From: Ancylobacter oerskovii
GTDB lineage: Bacteria > Pseudomonadota > Alphaproteobacteria > Rhizobiales > Xanthobacteraceae
Reading direction: 5' to 3'
Assembly (NCBI RefSeq): GCF_018390555.1
Contig: NZ_JAHBGB010000006.1
Coordinates: 434,001-498,000 of the forward strand
DNA: 64,000 nt
In this document: piece by piece, positions 42,301-50,969 of the stretch
Numbering within the stretch: position 1 is the stretch's first letter
Layout: each line of letters begins with the position of its first letter
Program-made: the position numbers and the translations under genes
The notes under the pieces: generated by a model
Seen by the model: the letters and a program-made list of their open reading frames with translations, nothing else
Database searches by the model: none
What the model was told of the DNA's origin: nothing

Positions 42301-45300
42301 GTCGACGATGAAGTGCTCGCCGCTCGCCTCAAAGCGGCCGCGCAGGGCATCGTGACGCGCCACCACCGCCTGCAGGGCGCGTTCGAGGCGATCGGCGTCC
42401 AGCGCGCCCCCGAAGCGCAGGCTTACCGATTCATTGAAGGCGCAGGAGGCGGCGTCGCCGGCCTGCGCGGCGAGCCAGATCTCGCGCTGCGGCTCGGTCG
42501 GCGCGATCCGCTCCGGCAGCGGCTCGGGCGCCGGCGCGGCGGGAGCAGCGGGCGCGGCCGCGGCCGGGCGTACGGCGTCGTCCGGCCGGCCCTTGCCGGG
42601 CAGGATGCCGACCGATTGCAGCGCATCGAGGCTCGCGGTGAAGACGCGCTCGATCTCGGCGATCTCCGCCTCGCCATGCGTGGTGGTGAGGAATTTCGGG
42701 AAGCCGTCCTGGATGTGCAGGCCGATCGAGCGGGCATGGGGGAAGAACAGCGAGCCGAAGCGGTCTTCCTCGTGGAAGTTCAGGTAGAACCAGCTGCTGT
42801 AGGTTTCCGCCCGGGTGGCGATGCCGCGCCGTTCCAGATCGGCATTGATCCGCCCGACCAGCGCGGCGGTCTTCTGGGCAAGCCCCTGCTGCAGCGCCGG
42901 CCCGGCCTCGCGCAGATGCAGGAGGACGGCGCGCGCGGCCGCCAGCGCCAGCGGATGGCGCACGAAGGTGCCGGCGAAGAAGGTCGGCGCGATCTCCGGG
43001 ACCGAGGCGTCGCCATAGCGCCACTGGCCGCCGTCGAGCGCATCCATGAAGCGCGCGGAGCCGGCCAGTATGCCGATGGGCAGGCCGCCGCCGACCACCT
43101 TGCCATAGGTCGCCATGTCGGCGCGGATGCCGAGCACCGCCTGCATGCCGCCGGGATGGGTGCGGAAGCCGGTCACCACCTCGTCGAGCACGAAGGCGGT
43201 GCCGGAGGCCTCGGTGATCTCGCGCAGCTCGCGCAGGAAATCGACCGGCACCAGGCCGGGATGCCGGCTCTGCACCGGCTCGGTGATCACCGCCGCGATG
43301 GAGTCGGCATTGGCGCGGATCCAGGAGACGCTGTCGGGATTGGCATAGGGCAGCACCACCATGTTGCCGACCGAGCCGGTGGGGATGCCCGGCGCCACGG
43401 GCAGCGCGCGCGGCGGCGCGGTCAGGCTGCCGCCCTTCACCAGCACCTCGTCGAACTGCCCGTGATAGCCGCCGGCGAACAGCACCACCCGGTTACGGCC
43501 GGTGACGGTGCGCGCGACGCGCATCGCCGCCATCACCGCTTCCGAGCCGGTGTTGCAGAAGGTCACGCGCTCATTGCCGGTGAGCTCGCGCACGAGATCG
43601 GCGACCTCGCCGGCGAGCGGCGATTGCGGGCCGATGGCGAAGCCCTCCGCCATCTGCCGGGCGACCGCCTCCAGCACGAAGTCGGGCGCGTGGCCGAAGG
43701 CGGTCTGCCCATAGCCGTTGACGAGGTCGACATATTCGTTGCCGTCGACGTCCCAGATGCGCGGGCCCTTGGAGCGCGCGCAGACGATGGGGAAGACGAG
43801 TTCCTTCCACTCGGCGCGGAAGCCGGCCGCCGCGCGCGGATCGGCCAGCCCCGCGCGATGCTGCTGGGTATAGGCCTTGGAGCCGGCGGCGCGCCGGCCG
43901 AAGCGCTCCGACAGGTCGGCGATGAAGTCCGTCTGGGCATTGGTCAGCGCCGCCGGCGCCGCCTTCGCCGCGCGATAGACCTGGAAGCGCATCGGCTGCC
44001 CTTCCTCGGCCTCCGGGGCCGGGGGCGCCGGCTGGGTCGCGGCGGGCGCCGGGGATGCGGCGACCGGTGCTGCGGCGATCGATGCTGCGACGACCGGGGG
44101 CGCCAGCGGCGTCGCGGCGCTCGCGGGAGCAGCCGCCTGCATCGCGGCGATCTGCTGGTTGATCACCTGCTGCATGGCGTCGAGCTGGAGACGGAACAGG
44201 TCGGCCACCTCGGTTGCTCCCGCCGCCGCACCGATGCCCGACGCGCGTGGCGCGGGCGGGGCTACCTGAGCCGGCAGGGGATCGGCTGCGGGGAGCGGTG
44301 TTGACGGTGCGGCGGCGGGTACCGCCATCGCCGCGGCTGGCGCGGATGCCGGGGTCGGGACCGGCATACTGGACGCAACATGGCGCGCCAGATCGGCGAT
44401 GGTCGGAAGGTCGGCAAGCAATTGCCGGAACGTGACCGGCACCTTGAAGGTCTGCTGCACCCGCGTCGCCACCTGGGCGAGGAACAGCGAGTCGAAGCCG
44501 AGCTCCAGGAAGGAGGCATGGCGTTCCGAGGCGGCGATCTTCTCCCCGGACAGATCCTCGAGAACGGCGATCAGCTCGCCCTCCACCTCGGTGGCCCGGC
44601 TGGTATCGGCACTAAGCGGCGCGGGGGTATCGGCCATGGGGAGGTTTCCGTCCTGAGGATCGTTGATGTGTTGGGGGACGGCGCTCGGCGGCGCCTCCTG
44701 CGATGTCGGCGGCGACGACGCGGCGATGGCGGGGGCCGGCGGCTCCACCCAGTGCCGCTCGCGCTGGAAGCGGTAGGTCGGCAGCGAGACCCGGCGGCAC
44801 CCCGGCCCGGTCACGGCCGCCCAATCCGGCGGCACGCCACGGCTCCATAGCGCGGCGACGAGCTCGCGCAGCGTGGTGGCTTCCTCGCCGGCGGCACCGA
44901 AGCTGGTGAGCAGCGCGGCGTAACCGTCCTTGGCGAGCGTCTGCCGCGCGAAGGTGGTCAGCACGCGGCCAGCCCCGATCTCGACGAGAACGGGCTGGCC
45001 GAGCCCGGCGACGGTCTCCAGCGCGCGGGCGAACATCACCGGCGCGCGGCACTGGCGTCCCCAATATTCCGCGGCGACCGGTCGGGTGGTGTCGACCCAG
45101 CTGCCGGTCACGCACGAGACATAGGGGATCTCGGGTGCGCGGGCCGGCATGGCGGCGAACCACCGGACCAGCGGCTCCATCACCGGCTCCATCATCGGCG
45201 AATGGAAGGCGTGGCTGGTCCTGAGCCTCTGGAAGGCGATGCCCTGCCCTTCCAGTATCGCCTGCAGCGCGTCCATCGCCTCGGCACGGCCGGAAGCGAC

Positions 45301-47418
45301 CGTCTGCCGCGGGCCGTTCGCCGCCGCGATGGCGGCTCCCTCTGGCAGCAGCGGCTCGAGCTCCTCCACCGCCAGCCGTACAGAGAGCATGACGCCGGGC
45401 GGCTGGGCATAGATGAGCCGGCCACGCTCGGCGATGGCACGGGCGGCATCCTCGAAGCTGTAGACGCCGGCGAGCACCGCGCTCACCAGCTCGCCGAGGC
45501 TGTGGCCGACCATGGCGTCGGGCTGGATCCCCCAGCTCATCAGCAGCCGCGCGGTCGCATACTGGATGAGGAACAGCGCCGGCTGGGTATTGACCGTGGC
45601 ATCGAGCGGGTTCGGGTCGCCCGGCTCCACCGCCGCGAACAAGAGGTCGCGGATGTCGGTGCCGGTGACCTCGTGCACGCAGGCGGCGCCGCGATCGACC
45701 AGCTCGCGGAACAGCGGCTCGGTATCGTAGAGGCCCCGGCCCATGTTCCAGCTCTGCGATCCCTGCCCGGGGAACATGAAGACGACGGGCCGCGTGTCGC
45801 CGGCCTTGCCGCCATTCGCCTCGCCGCGCAGCTTCTGCGCGAGCTCCTCGCGCGAGCGGGCGACGACGGCGGCGCGATGGTCGAAGGCGCGCCGGCCCTG
45901 CTGCAGCGTGTGGGCGATGTCGTCCAGGCGCAGCTCGGGCCTGTTCGCGACATGGTCGGCCAGCGCCGCCCTCGCCTGTGCCAGCGCCGCCTCGCTGCGC
46001 GCCGAGAGCGGGAACACGAAGGCCCGCCCTTCGCAATCCGCGCGGGCGCGGGGCCGGGGTGCCTCCTCCATCACCACATGCACATTGGTGCCGCCGACGC
46101 CGAAGGCGCTGGTGCCGGTGCGTCGCGGCGCGTCGCCTGCCGGCCAGGCCGTCGCCTCCCGGTGGACGAGGAACGGGCTGGAGCCGAGGTCGATCTCGGG
46201 ATTGGGCCGCTCGAAATGCAGCAGCGGCGGGATTTCCCCGTTGCGCAGCACCAGCGCCGTCTTGATCAGGCCGGTCGCGCCGGCGGCGGCATCGAGATGG
46301 CCGACATTCGCCTTGACCGAGCCGAGGGCGCAGTAGCCGCTGCGGTCGGTGGTGGCGCGGAATGCCTTGGTGAGGCCGGAAAACTCGATCGGATCGCCGA
46401 GCGGCGTGGCGGTACCGTGTGCCTCCACATAGCCGACGGTGTCGGCGGTGATGCCGGCCTGCTGATGCGCGGCAGCGATGGCACGGGCCTGCCATTCCGG
46501 GCTCGGCGAGGTGAAGCCCACCTTGCCGGCGCCGTCATTGTTCACGCCGCAGCCGCGAATGACGGAATAGATCTGGTCGCCATCGGCCAGAGCATCCTCC
46601 AGCCGCCGCAGCACCACCAGCGCGACGCCGCTGCCGAACACCGTGCCGCCGGCCGCCGCGTCGAAGGGGCGGCAACGACCGTCCGGCGATACCATGCCTC
46701 CCGCCTGGTGCAGGTAGCCGCGCTGCTGCGGCAACGAGATCGACGCCCCGCCCGCCAGCGCCATGTCGCATTGAAAGGTCTGCAGGCTCTGCACCGCCTG
46801 CGCCACCGCCAGCAGCGAGGTCGAGCAGGCGCTGGCCACCGTCATGGCGGGCCCGTGCAGGCCGAGCTTGTAGGCGATGCGGGTGGCGAGGAAATCATGG
46901 CCCGCGCCGACCAGCAGCGGATATTGTCCCACCTGGAACTCGTCGGTGAAGCCCTCGATCACCCGCCGGTCGGCACAGACATGGCGCAGGAAATAGGTGT
47001 TGAGCGAGCAGCCGGCGAACACGCCGATGGCGCCGGAAAAGGCCGCCGGATCGTGGCCGGCATCCTCGAGCCCCTCCCAGGCGCACTCCAGCAGCAGGCG
47101 ATGCTGGGGATCGGTCAGCGCCGCCTCCCGCGCATGCATGCCGAAGAACGGCGCGTCGAACCGGTCGATATCCGGCAGGATCGGCCGGGCAGCCACGTAG
47201 TTCGGGTCCCGGTGCACCGCGTCGCCGAAGCTGTCGTCGATCTCGTTCGCCGCGAAATGGGTGATGCCGTCGACGCCGCGCCGCAGGTTCTCCCAGAACT
47301 CCCCGACCGAGCCGGCGCCGGGAAACCGCCCGGCGACGCCGACGATGGCGACGGCGCCGAGATCGAGCAGTTCGCGCAGGGCGTCCTCGGCCGCCGGATC
47401 GAAGCTGTGCATGTTCAT
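39346..47418 (-). CDS. Hybrid PKS-NRPS: KS-AT-ACP-aminotransferase-C-A-T
   Basis: 2690 residues from the ATG at 47418, which overlaps the previous stop (ATGA) and has GGGGAGGG upstream. Rough domains: ketosynthase 20-455 (ACSTS with Cys198, EAHGT His334, VGHLD His374); acyltransferase 545-890 (GHSLGE Ser640; HAFH indicates malonyl-CoA); carrier 945-1018 (GFDS Ser977); class III aminotransferase 1185-1605 (PLP Lys1440 in YGKVVGGGLP); condensation 1638-2080 (intact HHIVCDG 1767-1773); adenylation 2090-2580; carrier 2590-2665 (GADS Ser2624). There is no ketoreductase, dehydratase or methyltransferase. Pocket residues read by motif alignment give D-I-L-Q-L-G-V-I-W-K, one change from the classic Gly code. 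The aminotransferase is of the McyE/MycA kind and should convert the beta-keto group to beta-amino. Confidence 0.93.
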   Translation of the reverse strand: MNMHSFDPAAEDALRELLDLGAVAIVGVAGRFPGAGSVGEFWENLRRGVDGITHFAANEIDDSFGDAVHRDPNYVAARPILPDIDRFDAPFFGMHAREAALTDPQHRLLLECAWEGLEDAGHDPAAFSGAIGVFAGCSLNTYFLRHVCADRRVIEGFTDEFQVGQYPLLVGAGHDFLATRIAYKLGLHGPAMTVASACSTSLLAVAQAVQSLQTFQCDMALAGGASISLPQQRGYLHQAGGMVSPDGRCRPFDAAAGGTVFGSGVALVVLRRLEDALADGDQIYSVIRGCGVNNDGAGKVGFTSPSPEWQARAIAAAHQQAGITADTVGYVEAHGTATPLGDPIEFSGLTKAFRATTDRSGYCALGSVKANVGHLDAAAGATGLIKTALVLRNGEIPPLLHFERPNPEIDLGSSPFLVHREATAWPAGDAPRRTGTSAFGVGGTNVHVVMEEAPRPRARADCEGRAFVFPLSARSEAALAQARAALADHVANRPELRLDDIAHTLQQGRRAFDHRAAVVARSREELAQKLRGEANGGKAGDTRPVVFMFPGQGSQSWNMGRGLYDTEPLFRELVDRGAACVHEVTGTDIRDLLFAAVEPGDPNPLDATVNTQPALFLIQYATARLLMSWGIQPDAMVGHSLGELVSAVLAGVYSFEDAARAIAERGRLIYAQPPGVMLSVRLAVEELEPLLPEGAAIAAANGPRQTVASGRAEAMDALQAILEGQGIAFQRLRTSHAFHSPMMEPVMEPLVRWFAAMPARAPEIPYVSCVTGSWVDTTRPVAAEYWGRQCRAPVMFARALETVAGLGQPVLVEIGAGRVLTTFARQTLAKDGYAALLTSFGAAGEEATTLRELVAALWSRGVPPDWAAVTGPGCRRVSLPTYRFQRERHWVEPPAPAIAASSPPTSQEAPPSAVPQHINDPQDGNLPMADTPAPLSADTSRATEVEGELIAVLEDLSGEKIAASERHASFLELGFDSLFLAQVATRVQQTFKVPVTFRQLLADLPTIADLARHVASSMPVPTPASAPAAAMAVPAAAPSTPLPAADPLPAQVAPPAPRASGIGAAAGATEVADLFRLQLDAMQQVINQQIAAMQAAAPASAATPLAPPVVAASIAAAPVAASPAPAATQPAPPAPEAEEGQPMRFQVYRAAKAAPAALTNAQTDFIADLSERFGRRAAGSKAYTQQHRAGLADPRAAAGFRAEWKELVFPIVCARSKGPRIWDVDGNEYVDLVNGYGQTAFGHAPDFVLEAVARQMAEGFAIGPQSPLAGEVADLVRELTGNERVTFCNTGSEAVMAAMRVARTVTGRNRVVLFAGGYHGQFDEVLVKGGSLTAPPRALPVAPGIPTGSVGNMVVLPYANPDSVSWIRANADSIAAVITEPVQSRHPGLVPVDFLRELREITEASGTAFVLDEVVTGFRTHPGGMQAVLGIRADMATYGKVVGGGLPIGILAGSARFMDALDGGQWRYGDASVPEIAPTFFAGTFVRHPLALAAARAVLLHLREAGPALQQGLAQKTAALVGRINADLERRGIATRAETYSSWFYLNFHEEDRFGSLFFPHARSIGLHIQDGFPKFLTTTHGEAEIAEIERVFTASLDALQSVGILPGKGRPDDAVRPAAAAPAAPAAPAPEPLPERIAPTEPQREIWLAAQAGDAASCAFNESVSLRFGGALDADRLERALQAVVARHDALRGRFEASGEHFIVDDELAVPLHRLDASAAAAPEAELAGILADDAATPFDLVAGPLVRAQLVKLAPDAQVLVLTAHHIVCDGWSMNIILDELARHYTHGDRPGAPDLPAPMPFRRYAVQQAAPSGGREDNRSYWLRRFDTLPPDAELPSDRPRAAMKSFNGDTYRTAIDADLYRAAKKAGARQGATLFTTLASAFQIVMWRLTGEADQVAAIPTAGQSLVDEGPLVGHCVNFLPLRTLVGGAVPARELLASVQKAMLELNEHQDFTFGTLVRELRLPRNPSRLPLTQVQFNLERLGDALKFGELEARVVPNAKAFTNFDIFLNVIEGPDGLRLDCDYNTDLFDEPTIARWLSHFEQVLRALVEDAARPVRDLPILDADSLHWLAQTLNAGRRDDIDLRPLPELFRAQAARTPDATAVRWHERALSYAELDRASDMLAERLQRLVRKAGGRVGLLVKRSPDLVAGLLAIMKAGHAFVPLDPEHPEARLRLIADKAGLDALLSDDVRAAELVPGLPSIDLSVAVPVDEAEIGAFPPIWPQDSAYVIFTSGSTGTPKGVEISHEALANVLWSFAERPGFTAGQTLLAVTTVSFDIAILELFLPLVTGGTVLIADREQVRGGFGLKALIDAERPSHIQATPSLWRMLLEAGFRPYDGLTMLCGGEPLPRDLAEQLAGGDGELWNVYGPTETTIWSSAGRIARGEGAITIGEPVLNTQLHVVDASGQVAPVGVAGELVIGGLGLAKGYFGEPVLTAAAFRAGSPAGGLPATFYHTGDLARRLPDGRIQHLGRRDLQIKLRGFRIELEDIESAARNCRGVAAAAVALAGEGVSARLVGYYVEQPGETVPVGDLQQHMSQSVPDYMRPALWMRLDALPLTPNAKLDRKALPRPEAGGAAERAVLKPRNATEQTLAEIWAEVLQTEDIGIEDNLFTLGADSIQVFRIAARMLGKGLGLEARHLMLHPTIAGLAEVAEEIARSGVVSAAPPKLSSFRRNAAHAAPDVS

Positions 47419-49298
47419 GACGCCCTCCCCAGCCGGGTGTCGCGCAGGCGCCGCAGCGCGGCCTGCCGCGAGCCGGCGCGCGCCGCCGCCTCGACATCGA
47501 GCCGGGCATCGGAGGCCGAGCCGGCCTCCAGCCGGGCAGCGAGGCTCGCCACGGTCGGATGGTCGAACAGTTCGACCAGCGTCAGCGGCGACCAACCGAG
47601 ACCGCCCAGCCGCGCATGCAGGCTCATCAGCCGCAGCGAGGTGCCGCCGAGTTCGAAGAAGCTGACGTCGCGCGGCACATGGGACAGGCCCAGCACCTCG
47701 CCCCAGATCCGCGCCACCGTCGCCTCTATTCCCGTTCCGGGCGCGGCCACCGGCGCCAGCGAGGCCGCGACCGGCGGCGCCGTAACGGTCAGCGCCGCGA
47801 GCTGCGCCCGGTCGATCTTGCCGTTGGCCGTCAGCGGCAGCGCGTCGACGACATGAAAGCCCGACGGCACCATGTAGGCGGGCAGCACGCGGCGCAGCCT
47901 CTCGCCCATCGTGCGGACCAGCCCCTCATGCGAGGCCTGCGGCGCCGGCTTCATGAAGGCCAGCAGGCGCTTGTTCCCCGCCGCGGTGTCGCCGCACGCC
48001 ACCACCGCCACGTCGGCGACATCGGGCTCGTTGCGCAGCGCGGTCTCGATCTCCTCGATCTCGATCCGCTTGCCGTCGATCTTCACCTGCTGGTCCATGC
48101 GGCCGAGGAACTCGTACACCCCGTCGGGCCGGCAGCGTGCGACATCGCCGGTGAGGTAGAGGCGCTCGCCGACCGACGGCACGAAGCGGAATTTCCCGGC
48201 CGTCAGCTCGGGAGCATTGAGATAGCCGATGGCCAGCCCCTCGCCGCCGACGCAGAGCTGCCCCGTCTCGCCGGCGGCGACCGGCCGCAGTTCCTCGTCG
48301 AGCACATGCGCCGTGCTGTGGGCGATCGGCCGGCCGATCGGCAGCGGCCGGTCCTCGTCGGTCTCGATCGGATGGCAGGTCGAGAAGGTGGTGTTCTCGG
48401 TGGGGCCGTAGCCGTTGACGAAGCGGCAGCCGGGCAGCGCCTGCCGCGCCCGCCGCACATGGGTGGGCGACACCACGTCGCCGCCGGTCAGGATCTGGCG
48501 CAGCGGCCGCAACCCTTCGAGCCGCTGGTCGACGAGCAGATGGAACAGCCCCGCGGTGAACCAGGCGGTCGTGACGCCATGGGCGGCGACCGCTCCCACG
48601 ATGTCGTCCAGCGAAGGCTGGGCGCCCGGCACCACGGCGAGCCGGGCGCCGTTGAGCAGCGCGCCCCAGATCTCGAAGGTGCTGGCGTCGAAGGCGAGCG
48701 GCGCGAGATGGAGGATCACCTCGTCCGGCGCGAAGCGCGCATAGTTCTGCTCGCTGACCAGCCGCACGATGGCGCGATGCGGCACCACCACGCCCTTGGG
48801 GCGCCCGGTGGAGCCGGACGTGTACATCACATAGGCGGGATCGCCGGCCTCGGCCCGCTCCGGCAGGGCCTCGGCCGGGAACGCGTCCGCCGCCGCGAGA
48901 GCGCTCGCCTGCTCGACGAAGCGATCCACCGCCGCCTCGGCGATATCCGGTGCCAGCGCCGCGCGCCCGATCACCAGCGCCGGCGCCGCGTCGTGCAGCA
49001 TCCCGGCGAGGCGCGCCGGCGGATAGGCCGGATCGAGCGGCACGAAGGCGGCGCCCACCTTCAGAATGGCGAGCATGGCGACGACGGTGTCGGCCGACCG
49101 CTGCGTCAGCAGCGCGACGCGCTCGCCGCGCCGGATGCCGCGCGCCTCCAGATAGCGTGCCAGCCGGTTGGATCGCCGCTCGAGGGCGTCATAGCTGTGG
49201 GTGGCGCCGGCCTCGGCTATCGCGATGGCGAAGGGAGCGGCGAAGGTACGTCGCGCAAAGGCACCGTGAACCGTGGCGTCGCGATTGAATGCAGGCAT
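47415..49298 (-). CDS. NRPS loading module: adenylation-carrier
   Basis: 627 residues from the ATG at 49298, with AGG upstream. Adenylation domain (about 5-500) has YTSGSTGRPKGV (159-170), GYGPTENTTF, YLTGDVAR and ANGKIDR. The carrier domain (about 520-595) has LGGTSLR (Ser554). Pocket residues read by motif alignment are D204, A205, F208, W246, L270, G272, G296, T304, F305, K494, giving D-A-F-W-L-G-G-T-F-K, one conservative change from the common Val code. It has no condensation domain and lies first in the operon, so it starts the chain. Its stop overlaps the PKS gene start. The C-terminal 30 residues are Arg- and Ala-rich and may dock to the ketosynthase. Confidence 0.92.
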   Translation of the reverse strand: MPAFNRDATVHGAFARRTFAAPFAIAIAEAGATHSYDALERRSNRLARYLEARGIRRGERVALLTQRSADTVVAMLAILKVGAAFVPLDPAYPPARLAGMLHDAAPALVIGRAALAPDIAEAAVDRFVEQASALAAADAFPAEALPERAEAGDPAYVMYTSGSTGRPKGVVVPHRAIVRLVSEQNYARFAPDEVILHLAPLAFDASTFEIWGALLNGARLAVVPGAQPSLDDIVGAVAAHGVTTAWFTAGLFHLLVDQRLEGLRPLRQILTGGDVVSPTHVRRARQALPGCRFVNGYGPTENTTFSTCHPIETDEDRPLPIGRPIAHSTAHVLDEELRPVAAGETGQLCVGGEGLAIGYLNAPELTAGKFRFVPSVGERLYLTGDVARCRPDGVYEFLGRMDQQVKIDGKRIEIEEIETALRNEPDVADVAVVACGDTAAGNKRLLAFMKPAPQASHEGLVRTMGERLRRVLPAYMVPSGFHVVDALPLTANGKIDRAQLAALTVTAPPVAASLAPVAAPGTGIEATVARIWGEVLGLSHVPRDVSFFELGGTSLRLMSLHARLGGLGWSPLTLVELFDHPTVASLAARLEAGSASDARLDVEAAARAGSRQAALRRLRDTRLGRAS

Positions 49299-49809
49299 GG
49301 GAAACCTGTCTGTGGCAGAGGATCCTCCGGCAAAGGCGTCGTGCCTCGACAAATGCATGGCATGCCCCGACCGATGCCCGATTGTCCTTGTGCCGCGAGC
49401 CGTGGCACTGCCGGAAATCGGCGCAGGGGCTACCTCTTTCGGAGAGGATCACGCCGCGAAAGGATGCGATGCGGGCCCTACCGGCGATTCCGCGGTGGCG
49501 GCGCGCAAGCCTTCCGCCGTGCCGGAAAGAGGCGCTTCCCTCGCATCGGGCGCTGCGCCCTCGCGCCGGAAGCGCGCCGCAGGACGGCACGGACGGATAT
49601 TGCGCCCGGCATCGCCCGATTGGCCGAACGGCGTAAGGACGCTTCGGACGGATAGGCGCCGGCACCCGCTCTCCACCTCGATAGCAATAATACGCGATTG
49701 AACGCGATCCTCCGCTGCCCTTCCATTGCAGAACGACAGAAATCCAAGTCGATATGCGTATTAAATCCAGAAAATCGTAGATCTAACGATTAGAGACAGC
49801 GGATCTTCC
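49299..49809. other. Divergent control region of NRPS cluster and galE
   Basis: 511 bp between the loading-module gene (minus) and galE (plus). It contains a hairpin CCTCT-TTCGG-AGAGG at 49433-49447 and an AT-rich stretch at 49680-49800 before galE. Several short open frames exist but none is supported. It must contain the promoter of the NRPS-PKS operon; no clear -35/-10 pair was identified for it. Confidence 0.5.
49774..49790. promoter_or_regulatory. Palindrome upstream of galE
   Basis: ATCGTAGATCTAACGAT: arms ATCGT (49774-49778) and ACGAT (49786-49790) around AGATCTA, 20 bp before the galE ATG. Close to the ribosome site, it could be a repressor operator. Confidence 0.4.
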
Positions 49810-50808
49810 ATGACGAAGAATGTTCTGGTCACGGGTGGCGCAGGATATATCGGCTCGCATTGCTGCAAGGCGCTGCAACTCGCCGGGTACAGGCCGGTAA
49901 CCTTCGACAGCCTGACCACCGGCTGGGCGCAGGCCGTCAGATACGGCCCCTTCGAAAGAGGCGACCTGCGCGACCGCGCGCGGCTCGACGAGGTGTTCGC
50001 GCGATGGCGGCCGGAGGCGGTGATGCATTTCGCCGCCCTCAGCCAGGTCGGCGAGGCGATGCGCGATCCCGGCCGCTACTGGCGGGACAATGTGAATGCC
50101 TCGCTCACGCTGATCGAGGCCGCCACCGCCGCCGGATGCCTCGACTTCATCTTCTCGTCGACCTGCGCCACCTATGGCGACCAGGACGGCGTGCTGCTCG
50201 ACGAGGATTCGCCGCAAAGCCCGATCAACGCCTATGGCGCATCGAAGCGGGCCATAGAGGACATGCTGCGGGACTTCGGCAATGCGCATGGCCTGCGTTC
50301 GGTGATCTTCCGCTACTTCAACGTCGCCGGCGCCGATCCCGAGGCCGAGTGCGGGGAGTTCCACGATCCCGAAACCCACCTGATCCCGATCATCCTCGAG
50401 GTCGCCTCCGGCGAGCGCCCGACGCTGACCGTGTTCGGCGAGGACTACCCGACCCCGGACGGCACCTGCATCCGCGATTTCGTCCATGTCAGCGATCTGG
50501 TGGATGCCCACCTACTCGGCCTCAAATGGCTGGAAGCCGGGCGCGGCAACCGCATCTTCTGCCTGGGCAGCGGACAGGGTTTCTCGGTGCGCGAGGTGAT
50601 CGAGCGGGCGCGCCGCCTCACCAATCGCCCGATCCCGGTGGTGGTCGGGCCGCGGCGGCGCGGAGATGCCGCCAAGCTGGTCTCGGGAAGCGCCCGCGCC
50701 ACCGCCGAACTCGGCTGGACCCCGACGCGCTCCTCGCTGGAGGCGATGATCACCGATGCCTGGCGGGCCTATTCCAGCCTCGACTGGCCGGCCGCCAACC
50801 CCGACTAG
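49810..50808 (+). CDS. galE: UDP-glucose 4-epimerase
   Basis: 332 residues, the usual GalE length. NAD-binding GGAGYIGSH (7-15), catalytic SSTCATYGD (about 117-125) and YGASK (about 142-146) of the short-chain dehydrogenase fold are present. It interconverts UDP-glucose and UDP-galactose (or the N-acetyl forms) to feed exopolysaccharide assembly. The gene is divergent from the NRPS operon and lies upstream of a secreted glycosidase and exoY. The palindrome before it suggests regulation. Confidence 0.93.
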   Translation: MTKNVLVTGGAGYIGSHCCKALQLAGYRPVTFDSLTTGWAQAVRYGPFERGDLRDRARLDEVFARWRPEAVMHFAALSQVGEAMRDPGRYWRDNVNASLTLIEAATAAGCLDFIFSSTCATYGDQDGVLLDEDSPQSPINAYGASKRAIEDMLRDFGNAHGLRSVIFRYFNVAGADPEAECGEFHDPETHLIPIILEVASGERPTLTVFGEDYPTPDGTCIRDFVHVSDLVDAHLLGLKWLEAGRGNRIFCLGSGQGFSVREVIERARRLTNRPIPVVVGPRRRGDAAKLVSGSARATAELGWTPTRSSLEAMITDAWRAYSSLDWPAANPD

Positions 50809-50969
50809 CCCCTGTCGCGGCGGCGGCCGAATGGCCGAATGACGGTCTTGACGCGCCGCGTGACGACGGATTCCGGCGCGTTCGTCCGAACACGGCACAC
50901 AAGTATAGTCTTCCCCGATCCGGCTCTCGCATACCGTGTTTCCATGATCGGCGCGCATGGAGACCGCGT

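Noticed and set aside
39133..44304. A 1723-codon open frame on the plus strand opposite the PKS-NRPS gene
   Set aside because: It is antisense to conserved domains, rich in His/Arg/Gly/Ala as expected of a shadow frame in G+C-rich DNA, and has no recognisable domain.
45202..47856. Long plus-strand open frames at 45202-47856 and 47559-49655 opposite the NRPS genes
   Set aside because: Shadow frames of the adenylation, ketosynthase and acyltransferase coding sequence; composition is not protein-like.
49289..49636. Small plus-strand frame between the NRPS loading gene and galE
   Set aside because: Trp/Arg/Cys-rich composition, no ribosome site and overlap with the NRPS start; probably control-region DNA.
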